Below, in pieces: positions 8,331 through 16,858 of a stretch of 42,826 nucleotides of DNA; the stretch's first letter is position 1; each line of letters begins with the position of its first letter. The position numbers and the translations under genes were made by a program. Below the pieces are notes generated by a model. The model worked only from the letters and a program-made list of their open reading frames with translations. It made no database searches and had not been told where the DNA came from. This stretch comes from Crocosphaera sp. (lineage in GTDB: Bacteria; Cyanobacteriota; Cyanobacteriia; Cyanobacteriales; Microcystaceae): contig JASJDD010000012.1 in NCBI GenBank assembly GCA_030065735.1, positions 1-42,826 of the forward strand. Reading direction: 5' to 3'.

Positions 8331-8585
8331 ACATCTTGCACCTTCAAACTTAATCCTAATTTTGTGTGAGGCAGGAGTTGAAAGGCTCCGAGGCAGGAGG
8401 TTTAATACCTAGCATAAGCGTAAAATTATCAATAATAAGGCATTTAAAAATTAAATCACCTTATTTTTAATGTTTTTTCTTCCCTCCTGCCTCCTGCCTT
8501 CTGCCCCCTGCCTCTTCTCAAGGATAAGATGGGTCCCGGAACCGGATTTGGTATAATTAAGTACTTTTGTTCTGATGCAAGATGT
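8331..8585. repeat. Possible MITE-like element with 10-bp terminal inverted repeats
   Basis: ACATCTTGCA at 8331-8340 and its exact complement TGCAAGATGT at 8576-8585 bracket 255 bp of non-coding, repeat-rich DNA. No convincing target duplication is seen. A chance match cannot be excluded. Confidence 0.35.
8360..8416 (+). repeat. 57-bp dispersed repeat, copy 1
   Basis: The stretch starting ttttgtgtgaggcaggagtt is repeated in inverse orientation at 35434-35490 with one mismatch over 57 bp. Confidence 0.85.
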
Positions 8586-8631
8586 GAGTAATGCTATACC
8601 ACCTCAAATTATTGAATGAGATAATTCTCAG

Positions 8632-8665
8632 TAAAAAACAAGTTTACCTATTCCAGATAAACTTG
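8632..8665 (-). terminator. Intrinsic terminator of the first PEP-CTERM gene
   Basis: On the minus strand CAAGTTTA and TAAACTTG form an 8-bp stem (8658-8665 with 8639-8646) followed by six Ts (8633-8638). It lies 50 bp beyond the stop codon and is nearly identical to the terminator at 9721-9754. Confidence 0.85.
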
Positions 8666-8715
8666 CCTTTAACTTAATTATATTCACGATTTATAAAAAA
8701 TTGTCAGGAAGTACA

Positions 8716-9564
8716 CTACTTGGCACTGTTTTTGCGCTTATTGCGAGAAACTAATGCACCAACACCCACAACAGCTAAACTAATAACAGCAGAAGGTTCA
8801 GGAACTCCTCGCACAATGCTACTACTCGCTTGTTCACGGGCAGAGAACTGAATGCTTGCATTACCACTATCTTCAAACTCGTAATCGAAACCATCAAGGG
8901 GGAAGTCGACGATAGAATCCGTTTCTATTCCATTTTCATTAACGAGAGCTACTGCTAAGTCCAATGCTGGTCCGCTAAAAACTAATTCGTCATCGAGAAA
9001 AATCTCATAGGTTCCAAGAAAATCAGCAGCAGCTGTTTTTGTCTCTCCTGGACTCCAACCTTCAATCTCTGCGACAACTGTGGCGTTCAAAATACCAGTT
9101 AAGTCAAGGACATCACCTGCAACAACAGGAATATCGTCGCTAAAGATGGTGTAAGCACCAAGAGCGTTGGCTTGACCTTGGTTACCTGTCATCTCAGTTT
9201 CAGCAAAATTAGATGTGTCTACGAAATCAGTCGTACAATCAACGGTGGCTCCTGAATTGGAGACACCATTGGGGACAGTTGCACTAGCTGAACCGGTTAG
9301 GGAATTTGGACATTGAAGAGGGCCTGATGCAAACAAATCATCATCACTGTTTCCGTCTAGGTCTACAAATGAAGTTCCGTTGACAGTATCGAAAAATAGC
9401 TCTACAACACTATCTCCATTTAGGGTAAGGGTTACATCCTCGAACGCAACAGTAGAGGATGATGTAACAGTTCCTGCTTGAGCTTCTTGTGCTACCCCTA
9501 AAGTAGCAAACGATGCGAGTCCAAGGATTGCTGCGCTAATTCGGCTAATGGGTTTTGTTTTCAT
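8716..9564 (-). CDS. PEP-CTERM sorted exported protein, paralog 1
   Basis: The 282-residue protein has a signal peptide (MKTKPISRISAAILGLASF through AQA, cleavage near residue 31). The secreted body is acidic and Ser/Thr/Asp-rich with two cysteines (QCPNSL and DCTTD). A C-terminal sorting tail starts VPEPSA at residue 254, followed by a hydrophobic helix and RNKRKNSAK. PEP-CTERM tails are recognised by an exosortase and direct proteins to the cell surface or extracellular matrix; no exosortase is in the window. The body has no domain I recognise. It is a tandem duplicate of the next gene, sharing GAYTIF, AGDVLDL and FLGTYEI blocks, the same C-terminal tail and the same terminator. Confidence 0.88.
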   Translation of the reverse strand: MKTKPISRISAAILGLASFATLGVAQEAQAGTVTSSSTVAFEDVTLTLNGDSVVELFFDTVNGTSFVDLDGNSDDDLFASGPLQCPNSLTGSASATVPNGVSNSGATVDCTTDFVDTSNFAETEMTGNQGQANALGAYTIFSDDIPVVAGDVLDLTGILNATVVAEIEGWSPGETKTAAADFLGTYEIFLDDELVFSGPALDLAVALVNENGIETDSIVDFPLDGFDYEFEDSGNASIQFSAREQASSSIVRGVPEPSAVISLAVVGVGALVSRNKRKNSAK

Positions 9565-9720
9565 AGTTGACTTGAATGATTAATTTAGTGTCTTTATTTT
9601 TAATAGAAAAATTACAAATTTTCAAGCTCTTTTGCATTTTTCTGATAATTTTAACAAAAGTTAATATTCAGCAACAAATGGGTGAAAACCGAGTCAGTCT
9701 AAGTTTCCATGAACTTTCCT

Positions 9721-9754
9721 TAAAAAACAAGTTTACCTATCCCAGATAAACTTG
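9721..9754 (-). terminator. Intrinsic terminator of the second PEP-CTERM gene
   Basis: The same CAAGTTTA/TAAACTTG 8-bp stem (9747-9754 with 9728-9735) is followed on the minus strand by six Ts (9722-9727), 50 bp beyond the stop codon. It was duplicated together with its gene. Confidence 0.85.
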
Positions 9755-9804
9755 CCTTTAACTTAGTTATATTGACAATTTATCAAAAATTGCTAGGAAT
9801 TATA

Positions 9805-10704
9805 CTACTTAGCACTGTTTTTCCGTTTATTCCGAGAAACTAATGCAGCGATGCCCACTGTCGTTAAACTAATGATAGCAGAAGGTTCGGGAGCGGTTCG
9901 CATAATACTAGCACTGACCTGTGAACTTACAGCGAACTGGATTTCTGCTATACCACTTTCTGGAAAGATGACATCAACACCCCCTGGTAACTCATCAAAA
10001 TCAATCAGTTCAAGAAAAATTGTCTCCAGACCATTTTCATTCATGAGAGTTACTTCAAAGTCGATTGGTGGTGGTCCTGGAATAAGTGGCTCGCCATTAA
10101 ACAAAATCTCGTAGGTACCAAGGAACTCCGCAGAAGCAGTTTTCATCTCTCCTGGGGTAAATTCTGTAATCTCCGCCCCAAGAAACAATGTAAATAGACC
10201 ATCTAAGTCAAGCACATCACCGGCTTGAACAGTAAACCCCTCAGTAAAAATATTGTAAGCAGCGATACCGTTGGATGAAAGATTGTCGCCTTCGAGAATG
10301 GTGGTAGCAAAGGCAAATGTGTTTCCGCCATTGGTGAGACAGTTAACGCCTGAGCCAACGTCAGTAGAGCCAGTGCGACCAAGTTCAGAAATATTTGCTG
10401 AAGCAGAATTCTCTAGATCAACAGGACACTGTATTGGCCCTCCTGCATACACATCACTGTCTGAGGTTCCAGACTTGCCGGGGAAAGGCCCGACCAAAGC
10501 AGATCCATTTATAGTGTTAAATAATAGAGGGATAATACTGGTAGTACCGTCGGCGGTGTTTAATTCTAAGCTGGCATCGTCAACTGAAAAATCTACTATA
10601 GCACTTACAGTTCCGGCTTGGGCTTCTTGAACCATTCCTAAACTGGTAGCTGATGCGAGTCCAAGGATTCCTGCTGTAATTCTGCTAATTAGTTTTGTTT
10701 TCAT
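9805..10704 (-). CDS. PEP-CTERM sorted exported protein, paralog 2
   Basis: The start at ATG 10704 aligns with the paralog start (MKTKLISRITAGILGLASA) and gives 299 residues; a TTG four codons upstream is less likely. The architecture matches paralog 1: signal peptide ending EAQA|G, an acidic body with two cysteines (QCPVDL, NCLTN), and a sorting tail APEPSAIISL from residue 271 ending in exactly the same RNKRKNSAK. The bodies have diverged much more than the tail, so the duplication is not recent, or the surface-exposed part changes fast. The role is probably a matrix or surface component. This gene has its own terminator and presumably its own promoter. Confidence 0.88.
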   Translation of the reverse strand: MKTKLISRITAGILGLASATSLGMVQEAQAGTVSAIVDFSVDDASLELNTADGTTSIIPLLFNTINGSALVGPFPGKSGTSDSDVYAGGPIQCPVDLENSASANISELGRTGSTDVGSGVNCLTNGGNTFAFATTILEGDNLSSNGIAAYNIFTEGFTVQAGDVLDLDGLFTLFLGAEITEFTPGEMKTASAEFLGTYEILFNGEPLIPGPPPIDFEVTLMNENGLETIFLELIDFDELPGGVDVIFPESGIAEIQFAVSSQVSASIMRTAPEPSAIISLTTVGIAALVSRNKRKNSAK

Positions 10705-10894
10705 GGATTGACTCAAATTGTTAATTACTTGTCTTTGTTCTAATACAACTTTTGAGCCAATCGAAGTTATTTTCAGATTTTTTTTAAGTCATTACAGTTT
10801 CTTAATTTACGTTTATATTAGGTAATAAAACTGTTAATAACTATTAATAAATGTTAATAACTTCTTAAGTATTTGAGAACACAATTAAAGTTAA

Positions 10895-12715
10895 TTAGTT
10901 ACACATATATCTTTTATATCCATAACCATCAATGTAGGGATATTTTTGGGTATCAACAATACAATTATTTAGCTCAATTTCTGCATTGAAATTGACTGCC
11001 CACACTTCCAAAGGTTTAGATAGATTATTCACTGTTTCTTTGAGATTCTTAGTTGATTGTGGATCATTATTTTTGGTTTGATTGATTAATAAAAAGGAAA
11101 TATTTTCTAATTGATTATCATTATTTTGTTTAAATATCCCTTCTACCTCTTGCCTTCTGCCTCCTGCGCTCTTTAATTCTAATCCTATTCCCATCATTTC
11201 TCCTACTTGAACTAAACTTTTGTGAGTGGTGGCAATGAGAACAGGTTGAGATGAATTTTCATTAATAACTGATATTAATTGTTCAGGACGATAATATTTT
11301 TGGTAGCCTAAATTCATCAGAACAGTAATTGCGCCCAAAAACCCCATAAACCAAACAGCATAAAACGCCAATTGACCATTACAGTTTAATTGATTATATA
11401 ATTTCCTCAGTAAAATTAAAGGATTTATGGTTTTTTGTTGTTGTAGTTTCCTATTTTCTGATTTAATTTCATTCCACAAAATAGCTAAACTTGCTCCCAC
11501 TAAAACTATGACGGCAGGAAAGTAAGTAAAACTATAGCGTGCAGCGCGAGTTAAATCAACTCCGATAACATAAGTAATGATAAGAAATAAAGTAATAACG
11601 CCACTGAAAAATGTCATTAAAATTAACAGTGAGAGACGAAATTGATTCGAGTTTAATCCTTTTTTTATCCCTCTAATGCTATAAGGAATTAACCAAATAA
11701 AGAATAAGATTAAAATTAAACCAGAAAGAATAACGATAGGAATAGAAGAAGATTCCACTGGTAATAAAGAAATCATAGGAACCCAAACCGCTAATAATTG
11801 GAATGGAGGACTAATGGCGTATAAAATATGACTTAACGGATGAATCCAAGTGATCATGTTATTACCGTAGCCTTGAGGAATCACTAAAAACATCCACAAT
11901 AAACCAGTGGTTGATGTTCCGAAAATAACGGATAAAATACGAACTAAATTTCGTTGGTTGAACTGGGATAAATTGTGTTTAAATTTAGCATAAATAAAAA
12001 TCCCTAAAGTTATGGCTTCTGAAATTAAGGTTAAAACAAAAAAATAATGAACTGATAAACCCAAACTATTGACTAATATCCAGGTAAATACTAACCATAG
12101 GGGAATAATTGATTGCTGATAAAGATGTCTGAGAGTAAGGATTAAACAGAGTAAAGAAGCAATCACAAATAAAATGCTTAATGTGTAATGACGGGCTTCT
12201 TGCGCCAAGAAAATACCAAAAGGAGAAACGGCCATTAAACTGGCACTAATTTGTCCTACTAACCGAGAACGAAAAGCAATTTTTCCTAAAAAATAAACCC
12301 CAGCAATTGATAAAATACCCAATAAAGCAGGAAGCGATCGCATGACTTCAACATTTACATATTCCCCCGCAGTTTGAAATAACTTAACCCATAAATGAAC
12401 TAAAACAAAATACAAAGGAGGATGATTATCTTCTTGCAGCAATAAAGAAACAACATCACTAATTCCTGCGTCCCCATTAACACGAAGTGGTTGCAAAAGG
12501 GTATCCAATGAAATAACCTGATTCAAAGGAACTGACCGAAAATCATTTCCTAAACTAAACACCATTGTGGCAAATTCATCAGTCCAAGGGGGTTTAGCGG
12601 CCAAATTTGTAAAGCGGAGAATCCCACCAATAATCATCCATAACCCTAACAATACCCAATCATTGACTTGGGATAACTGATTTATCCACTGTTTAGACGA
12701 CTGAAGTTTTAACAC
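10895..12715 (-). CDS. Polytopic glycosyltransferase, GT39/PMT_2-like
   Basis: The 606-residue inner-membrane protein has about ten hydrophobic segments. After the first one it carries KPPWTDEFAT (Asp46-Glu47), and later EDNHPPLYFVLVHLW. The acidic pair in the first periplasmic loop and the HPPLY motif are typical of the GT-C fold PMT_2/ArnT-like family, which transfers sugars from polyprenyl-phosphate donors to lipids or proteins on the outer face of the membrane. The start is a GTG at 12713-12715 with GAGGA eight bases upstream. A GCAGGAGGCAGAAGG-type dispersed repeat is embedded in frame near the C-terminus, coding SAGGRRQEVEG. Donor and acceptor are unknown. It is divergent from the symporter gene. 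Confidence 0.82.
   Translation of the reverse strand: MLKLQSSKQWINQLSQVNDWVLLGLWMIIGGILRFTNLAAKPPWTDEFATMVFSLGNDFRSVPLNQVISLDTLLQPLRVNGDAGISDVVSLLLQEDNHPPLYFVLVHLWVKLFQTAGEYVNVEVMRSLPALLGILSIAGVYFLGKIAFRSRLVGQISASLMAVSPFGIFLAQEARHYTLSILFVIASLLCLILTLRHLYQQSIIPLWLVFTWILVNSLGLSVHYFFVLTLISEAITLGIFIYAKFKHNLSQFNQRNLVRILSVIFGTSTTGLLWMFLVIPQGYGNNMITWIHPLSHILYAISPPFQLLAVWVPMISLLPVESSSIPIVILSGLILILFFIWLIPYSIRGIKKGLNSNQFRLSLLILMTFFSGVITLFLIITYVIGVDLTRAARYSFTYFPAVIVLVGASLAILWNEIKSENRKLQQQKTINPLILLRKLYNQLNCNGQLAFYAVWFMGFLGAITVLMNLGYQKYYRPEQLISVINENSSQPVLIATTHKSLVQVGEMMGIGLELKSAGGRRQEVEGIFKQNNDNQLENISFLLINQTKNNDPQSTKNLKETVNNLSKPLEVWAVNFNAEIELNNCIVDTQKYPYIDGYGYKRYMCN
11139..11171. repeat. Pyrimidine-rich dispersed repeat inside the glycosyltransferase gene
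   Basis: The plus strand reads cttctacctcttgccttctg and then cctcctgcgctc. This is the same kind of low-complexity stretch as at about 8480-8518 and, inverted, about 32036-32052. Here it is translated in frame on the minus strand. Confidence 0.55.
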
Positions 12716-12764
12716 AGAAAATCCTCACAACCAAACTTTAAATAAAATAACCTAAATTTAAACC

Positions 12765-14573
12765 ATGCAGCTTATTGATTGGATTATTATCTTAATTTAT
12801 CTTTTTGGGACAATGGCTTTGGGGTTATTGTTGTCCCACCAAGAGAGTGATACTTATGATGAAGACGACGAACCCAAAAGTCTAGTTAATAACCTCCTTG
12901 CTGGAAGAAATCTTCCTTGGTGGTTAGCCGGAACCAGTATGGCCGCCACCACGTTTTCTATTGACACTCCTTTGTATATTTGCGGTGTTGTGGCCTCTAG
13001 GGGAATTGCAGGAAACTGGGAATGGTGGAGTTTTGGCATTGCCCATATTGTTCTCATTTACGTCTTTGCAGGGCTGTGGAGACGGTCGGAAATGGTCACG
13101 GACGCTGAATTAACAGAATTGCGTTACAGTGGCTCCACAGCAGCCATTTTACGGGGAACCAAAGCCTTTTTATTCGCGGTTCCTATCAATTGTATCGGTA
13201 TTGGTTACGCCATGTTAGCGATGGTTAAGGTGGTAGATGCTTTGAATTTATGGCAAAGTTTGGGGTTCTCTCCCGGAGAAGCGACCAAACTGTGGACAGT
13301 GATTGCTTTAAGTGTATTTGTTCTTATTTATACAGGGGTTTCGGGACTTTGGGGTGTGGTTGTTACCGACTTTTTTCAATTTTTCTTGGGACTGTTTGGG
13401 GCCATGTTAGTGGCGATTATTGCGGTGAGTGATGCGGGAGGAATGCACCAATTAATCCCTAATGTTCAAGAAATAACTAATTTTGATGTTTTATCGTTTA
13501 TTCCTATTACGAATAATGGGGGTTTAAGCTTTACTTGGAATGATGCTGCTGGCATCACAGCGACCACATTTTCGGCTTATATTTTCGTTCAATGGTGGTC
13601 ATTTCGTCGTAGTGATGGAGGTGGCGAATTTGTGCAACGATTGTTAGCAGTAAAAGGAGAAACAGAAGAAGCTGCCAAAAAAGAAGCAGAAAAAGCCACT
13701 TGGTTTTTTAACATTCTTCACTACATTGTTAGGACTTGGCCATGGATTATTACCGCATTAGCAGCGATGGTTTTATTACCGAATTTAGAAGATGCTGAAC
13801 TGGCTTATCCTACTTTAATGTTAACCTATTTACCTTCGGTGGTTTTAGGGTTAGTGGTAGCTTCTTTAATTGCTGCTTTTATGAGTACCATTTCTACATC
13901 AATTAATTGGGGTGCTTCCTATTTAACTAATGATTTATACCGTCGTTTTTTTCGCCCTCAAGCTTCGGATCAAGAGTTAACGAATGCGGTGAGATTAGCA
14001 TCAGTTTTAGTGACTATTTTAGGATCAATTGCTGCTTTTTATGCGACGGATGTTCGGACTGTCTTTCGTTTAGTGATTGCCATTGGAACGGGTCCTGGAC
14101 TGGTATTAATTTTACGTTGGTTTTGGTGGCGAATTAATGCTGCTGCTGAGTTATCAGCCATGATTGCAGGATTTTTTATAGGTTTAATTACTACTATTAA
14201 TCCTGAGATTAATAACATTTTCCCTGACTTTGGTTGGCGGTTACTGGGAATTTCTGTGCTGACTGCGTTGGTATGGATAACTGTTATGTATTTAACCCCT
14301 CCTGAAGATGAAGAAACCCTGTTAAGTTTTTATACTCGGGTTCGTCCTGGGGGAATAGGTTGGCAATATCAACAATACAAAACCGGGTTAGAACCAGCAC
14401 AAAATTTAAGCAATGATATCTTAAAAGTATTAGCAGCTATTTTAGTGATGTTTGGTAGTATGTTCGCCATTGGCGGCTTTTTACTACTACAATCTACTAC
14501 TGGGTTTGTATCATTAACCATTGCAGTTATGGGAGGATTTTGGTTGCGGAAGTTGAATAAAAGAAAAGTTTAA
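12765..14573 (+). CDS. Sodium:solute symporter (SSS family)
   Basis: The 602-residue inner-membrane transporter has some 13 hydrophobic segments. It opens with LIDWIIILIYLFGTMALGLL and continues LLAGRNLPWWLAGTSMAATTFSIDTPL, a hallmark of SSS family members (the GRxxxWW..G.SM.AT.FS pattern near the second helix). A long hydrophilic loop (VQRLLAVKGETEEAAKKEAEKATWF) follows helix 6. The family uses the LeuT fold to couple sodium entry to uptake of sugars, amino acids or other solutes. The substrate cannot be told from sequence. It is divergent from the glycosyltransferase gene with only 49 bp between starts. Confidence 0.88.
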   Translation: MQLIDWIIILIYLFGTMALGLLLSHQESDTYDEDDEPKSLVNNLLAGRNLPWWLAGTSMAATTFSIDTPLYICGVVASRGIAGNWEWWSFGIAHIVLIYVFAGLWRRSEMVTDAELTELRYSGSTAAILRGTKAFLFAVPINCIGIGYAMLAMVKVVDALNLWQSLGFSPGEATKLWTVIALSVFVLIYTGVSGLWGVVVTDFFQFFLGLFGAMLVAIIAVSDAGGMHQLIPNVQEITNFDVLSFIPITNNGGLSFTWNDAAGITATTFSAYIFVQWWSFRRSDGGGEFVQRLLAVKGETEEAAKKEAEKATWFFNILHYIVRTWPWIITALAAMVLLPNLEDAELAYPTLMLTYLPSVVLGLVVASLIAAFMSTISTSINWGASYLTNDLYRRFFRPQASDQELTNAVRLASVLVTILGSIAAFYATDVRTVFRLVIAIGTGPGLVLILRWFWWRINAAAELSAMIAGFFIGLITTINPEINNIFPDFGWRLLGISVLTALVWITVMYLTPPEDEETLLSFYTRVRPGGIGWQYQQYKTGLEPAQNLSNDILKVLAAILVMFGSMFAIGGFLLLQSTTGFVSLTIAVMGGFWLRKLNKRKV

Positions 14574-14619
14574 TCTGTTCAAAAACCAGGGTTAGATGAT
14601 ATTCATTAAGTGTTAAGAT

Positions 14620-14647
14620 GATAGGATAAGCGATGGTTATCCTTATC
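14620..14647 (+). terminator. Hairpin downstream of the symporter gene
   Basis: GATAGGATAA (14620-14629) pairs with TTATCCTTATC (14637-14647) across a 7-nt loop with one bulged T. It is 46 bp after the stop and lacks a strong T-run. Confidence 0.4.
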
Positions 14648-14771
14648 TCTCTCAAGAAATAATCGTATAGTTAAGTTTCATAATGATCATGTTATGATTT
14701 TCTTATTAGCGAAATATAATCGAGATAGGTTGGTTAACCATTAATTGTTCTTTGCTAGAGAAGGTATCGAA

Positions 14772-14993
14772 ATGGATATACGTGTGTTATTGTTTTTGTT
14801 GTTAGTGTTATATGGAGGTATAGGTAAATTTTTGTGGGATAATTATGATTATGCTACTACTTATAATAAAGATACATACACTAAACTTCAATTAACAGTT
14901 TTGTGGCCTCTTTGGTTTATAACCAGTGAAAAATATCGTGAAACTTTCTTCCAGAAAATAATTACAAGTGCTTTCTCCTTCGGAAAAAAATAA
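14772..14993 (+). CDS. Small membrane-anchored protein of unknown function
   Basis: From ATG 14772, with AAGG upstream, the product is 73 residues: MDIRVLLFLLLVLYGGIGKF is a single N-terminal membrane segment, followed by a tyrosine-rich stretch (WDNYDYATTYNKDTYTKLQL), a second hydrophobic stretch (TVLWPLWFIT) and a basic tail. A nine-codon longer frame begins with TTG and is less likely. I do not recognise the family. It precedes a larger unknown membrane protein on the same strand by 68 bp and may be co-transcribed with it. Confidence 0.6.
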   Translation: MDIRVLLFLLLVLYGGIGKFLWDNYDYATTYNKDTYTKLQLTVLWPLWFITSEKYRETFFQKIITSAFSFGKK

Positions 14994-15061
14994 TATTTTC
15001 CTCTTTTTCTTTTGTTACTCTCCTAAGAGTTTTAACAAATTCTATATATCTCCAACCCAGT

Positions 15062-16852
15062 ATGGTAGTTTTTCCCCCTCTTCCTCCTCCTCCTCCTCCC
15101 CCTCTTCCCCCTCCTCCCTCTCCTCCTACTCCTAGTCTTTCTAATTTGATTCCCACTTCAGCATTTATAGGAACAGTGTGTTATGTTTTGGGTTTTTTAA
15201 TTGTAAGATTTCACTTATCTACTTATGGGGTAAACCAAATCCAAGTTTTGTCATTTCGTTACGTAAGTACAGGTGTTATTTTCTTAGTCATTTTGCTGGT
15301 ACCATGTGCTTTTTTAGTAATTCAAAGTTTTCTGGTATCATTAACATCTTCATTCACCATAGTAGGGTTAATTTTCGGTTTCCTTGGTGTATTGGTTTCA
15401 TATATTGGATTATTTCATTGGTTAATGGAGTTTTTCCAAGTTCAAGATATAGGGAGTCTCTTTTCAGGAGAAATAAATAATTTCACATTAAACTTAGGTT
15501 GGTTTTGGACTCAATCTTTGAGTTTATTCAATTTTTTATTATTATATAGGAGCTATATTGCTCTCCCCTCTGGATCGTTTAAAAAATTGTTTTTTTTGTT
15601 AACAGTTTTTTTGTTTATTATAATTATTAGTGTGTTAACGCAAAACTATTCTCGTCAACTATATCCTTTAATAACAGGTACTTTTGGTGGTGGTTATCCA
15701 CAAGAAATACAATTAATATTTCAGTCAGATAAAATAGATCCAAATCAAATACAACTGTTTGAGAAAAACCTAGAGAATAAAGCTTGTCTAGATTTCGATG
15801 AAAGTACAAAACCTATCAACTGTAAAACTAAAAAACTGGTAATTTTAGAAGAATTAGATAAAAATTATGTTATTTTATCTAAAAAACAAAATAGTTGTTT
15901 GAATGGTGGTAAAAAAGATATTACCCCATTTTTGCAAGATAACTATAGTGTATCCAAAATCTCTAAAGACTTTGCTCCCAATGCTACATATATTCAAGAA
16001 GAATTTAATCCTGGATGTGATGTAGAAGCTTCTTTTCAAACTGTTTTACGATTTGAAGTTAATCAAAATCAACAAACTAATGGTAAAAATTATGATTATT
16101 CAGTCAAAATATTTCGTCATGATAATGATAAAGATACTTTTTTTATGAACCTTTACAATGAAAATACACAAATTGTAGAAATCAAAAAAGGAAAAGTTAA
16201 AAGAACTATCAAAAATTCAGGTCAAAGTAAAGAAACAATATATACTTATATAAGTAGTAAGCCTAAAATACTAGGATATAATCAAGTAATAGCTAAAGTT
16301 AATAAAGATGAGAAAACAGCAATACTAGAATTTAAAGTTAATAAAAATTCGGAAAAATCCAAAAAGACAGAAGCAAAAAATAATATTAAAGTAACAATAA
16401 ATAATGTTAATGTTCTTGTAGAAAATGAGCAAAAAAAACAACCACAAACGGATTCTAATATTATAATCAATGGTTCCAAGATATTTGTGGAACCTGATTC
16501 ATTAGAGAGTGAACTAACCATTAAAGATTTAGAATGTACTTCACCTTTAGTTTATTATCCAACAATCAATGATAATGATAGAAAGTTAATACCTAATCAA
16601 AAACATATCTCTAATACTACACCGAAGAAATATGATACTTGTAATCAGGAAGAGCAAAAATTATTACGTAAAGAAAATAAAAATAATGGACTACGTAATA
16701 GACTATTTGGAACAAATCAAAAAGATAAACTATTTGTAAAAAACGAAGTTAAATCTCTTGCAAATGATAAAATATGGTATGAACTTTTTTATAAAAATAC
16801 TGATAATAGTAATACAAGTTATGTGTCTGGTTGGATTAAGCAGAAAACTTAG
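15062..16852 (+). CDS. Unknown membrane protein with N-terminal polyproline tract
   Basis: The 596-residue protein begins MVVFPPLPPPPPPPLPPPPS, a proline run of about 25 residues encoded by CCT/CCC repeats. About five hydrophobic segments follow between residues 33 and 192. The large hydrophilic region is Lys/Asn-rich (about 195-540). A C-terminal segment resembles a bacterial SH3 fold (NDKIWYELFY ... YVSGWIKQ). The membrane part contains HLSTYGVNQIQVLSFRYVST, a block I associate loosely with uncharacterised cyanobacterial membrane proteins. There is no Shine-Dalgarno before the ATG, so the exact start is uncertain, although no later Met fits before the first helix. The polyproline run may be cytoplasmic and protein-binding. 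No function is assigned. Confidence 0.65.
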   Translation: MVVFPPLPPPPPPPLPPPPSPPTPSLSNLIPTSAFIGTVCYVLGFLIVRFHLSTYGVNQIQVLSFRYVSTGVIFLVILLVPCAFLVIQSFLVSLTSSFTIVGLIFGFLGVLVSYIGLFHWLMEFFQVQDIGSLFSGEINNFTLNLGWFWTQSLSLFNFLLLYRSYIALPSGSFKKLFFLLTVFLFIIIISVLTQNYSRQLYPLITGTFGGGYPQEIQLIFQSDKIDPNQIQLFEKNLENKACLDFDESTKPINCKTKKLVILEELDKNYVILSKKQNSCLNGGKKDITPFLQDNYSVSKISKDFAPNATYIQEEFNPGCDVEASFQTVLRFEVNQNQQTNGKNYDYSVKIFRHDNDKDTFFMNLYNENTQIVEIKKGKVKRTIKNSGQSKETIYTYISSKPKILGYNQVIAKVNKDEKTAILEFKVNKNSEKSKKTEAKNNIKVTINNVNVLVENEQKKQPQTDSNIIINGSKIFVEPDSLESELTIKDLECTSPLVYYPTINDNDRKLIPNQKHISNTTPKKYDTCNQEEQKLLRKENKNNGLRNRLFGTNQKDKLFVKNEVKSLANDKIWYELFYKNTDNSNTSYVSGWIKQKT

Positions 16853-16858
16853 GTTAAA

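Larger units (their letters stand above)
8190..8631. other. Repeat-rich spacer without genes
   Basis: This spacer follows the peroxiredoxin gene and precedes the terminator of the first PEP-CTERM gene. It holds the 57-bp dispersed repeat (8360-8416), a CCTGCCTCCTGCC-type pyrimidine-rich stretch (about 8480-8518) of the kind scattered in cyanobacterial genomes, and a 10-bp inverted repeat flanking both. No coding frame or RNA gene is apparent. Confidence 0.6.

Noticed and set aside
10705-10716. TTG start giving four additional residues for the second PEP-CTERM protein
   Set aside because: The ATG at 10704 aligns exactly with the start of the paralog and with the signal-peptide consensus.
14962-15156. 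Minus-strand frame rich in glycine
   Set aside because: It is the antisense of the polyproline-coding repeats of the gene at 15062-16852.
16730-16858. C-terminal extension of the truncated Uma2 frame
   Set aside because: It is antisense to the end of the membrane-protein gene and has no Uma2 similarity.
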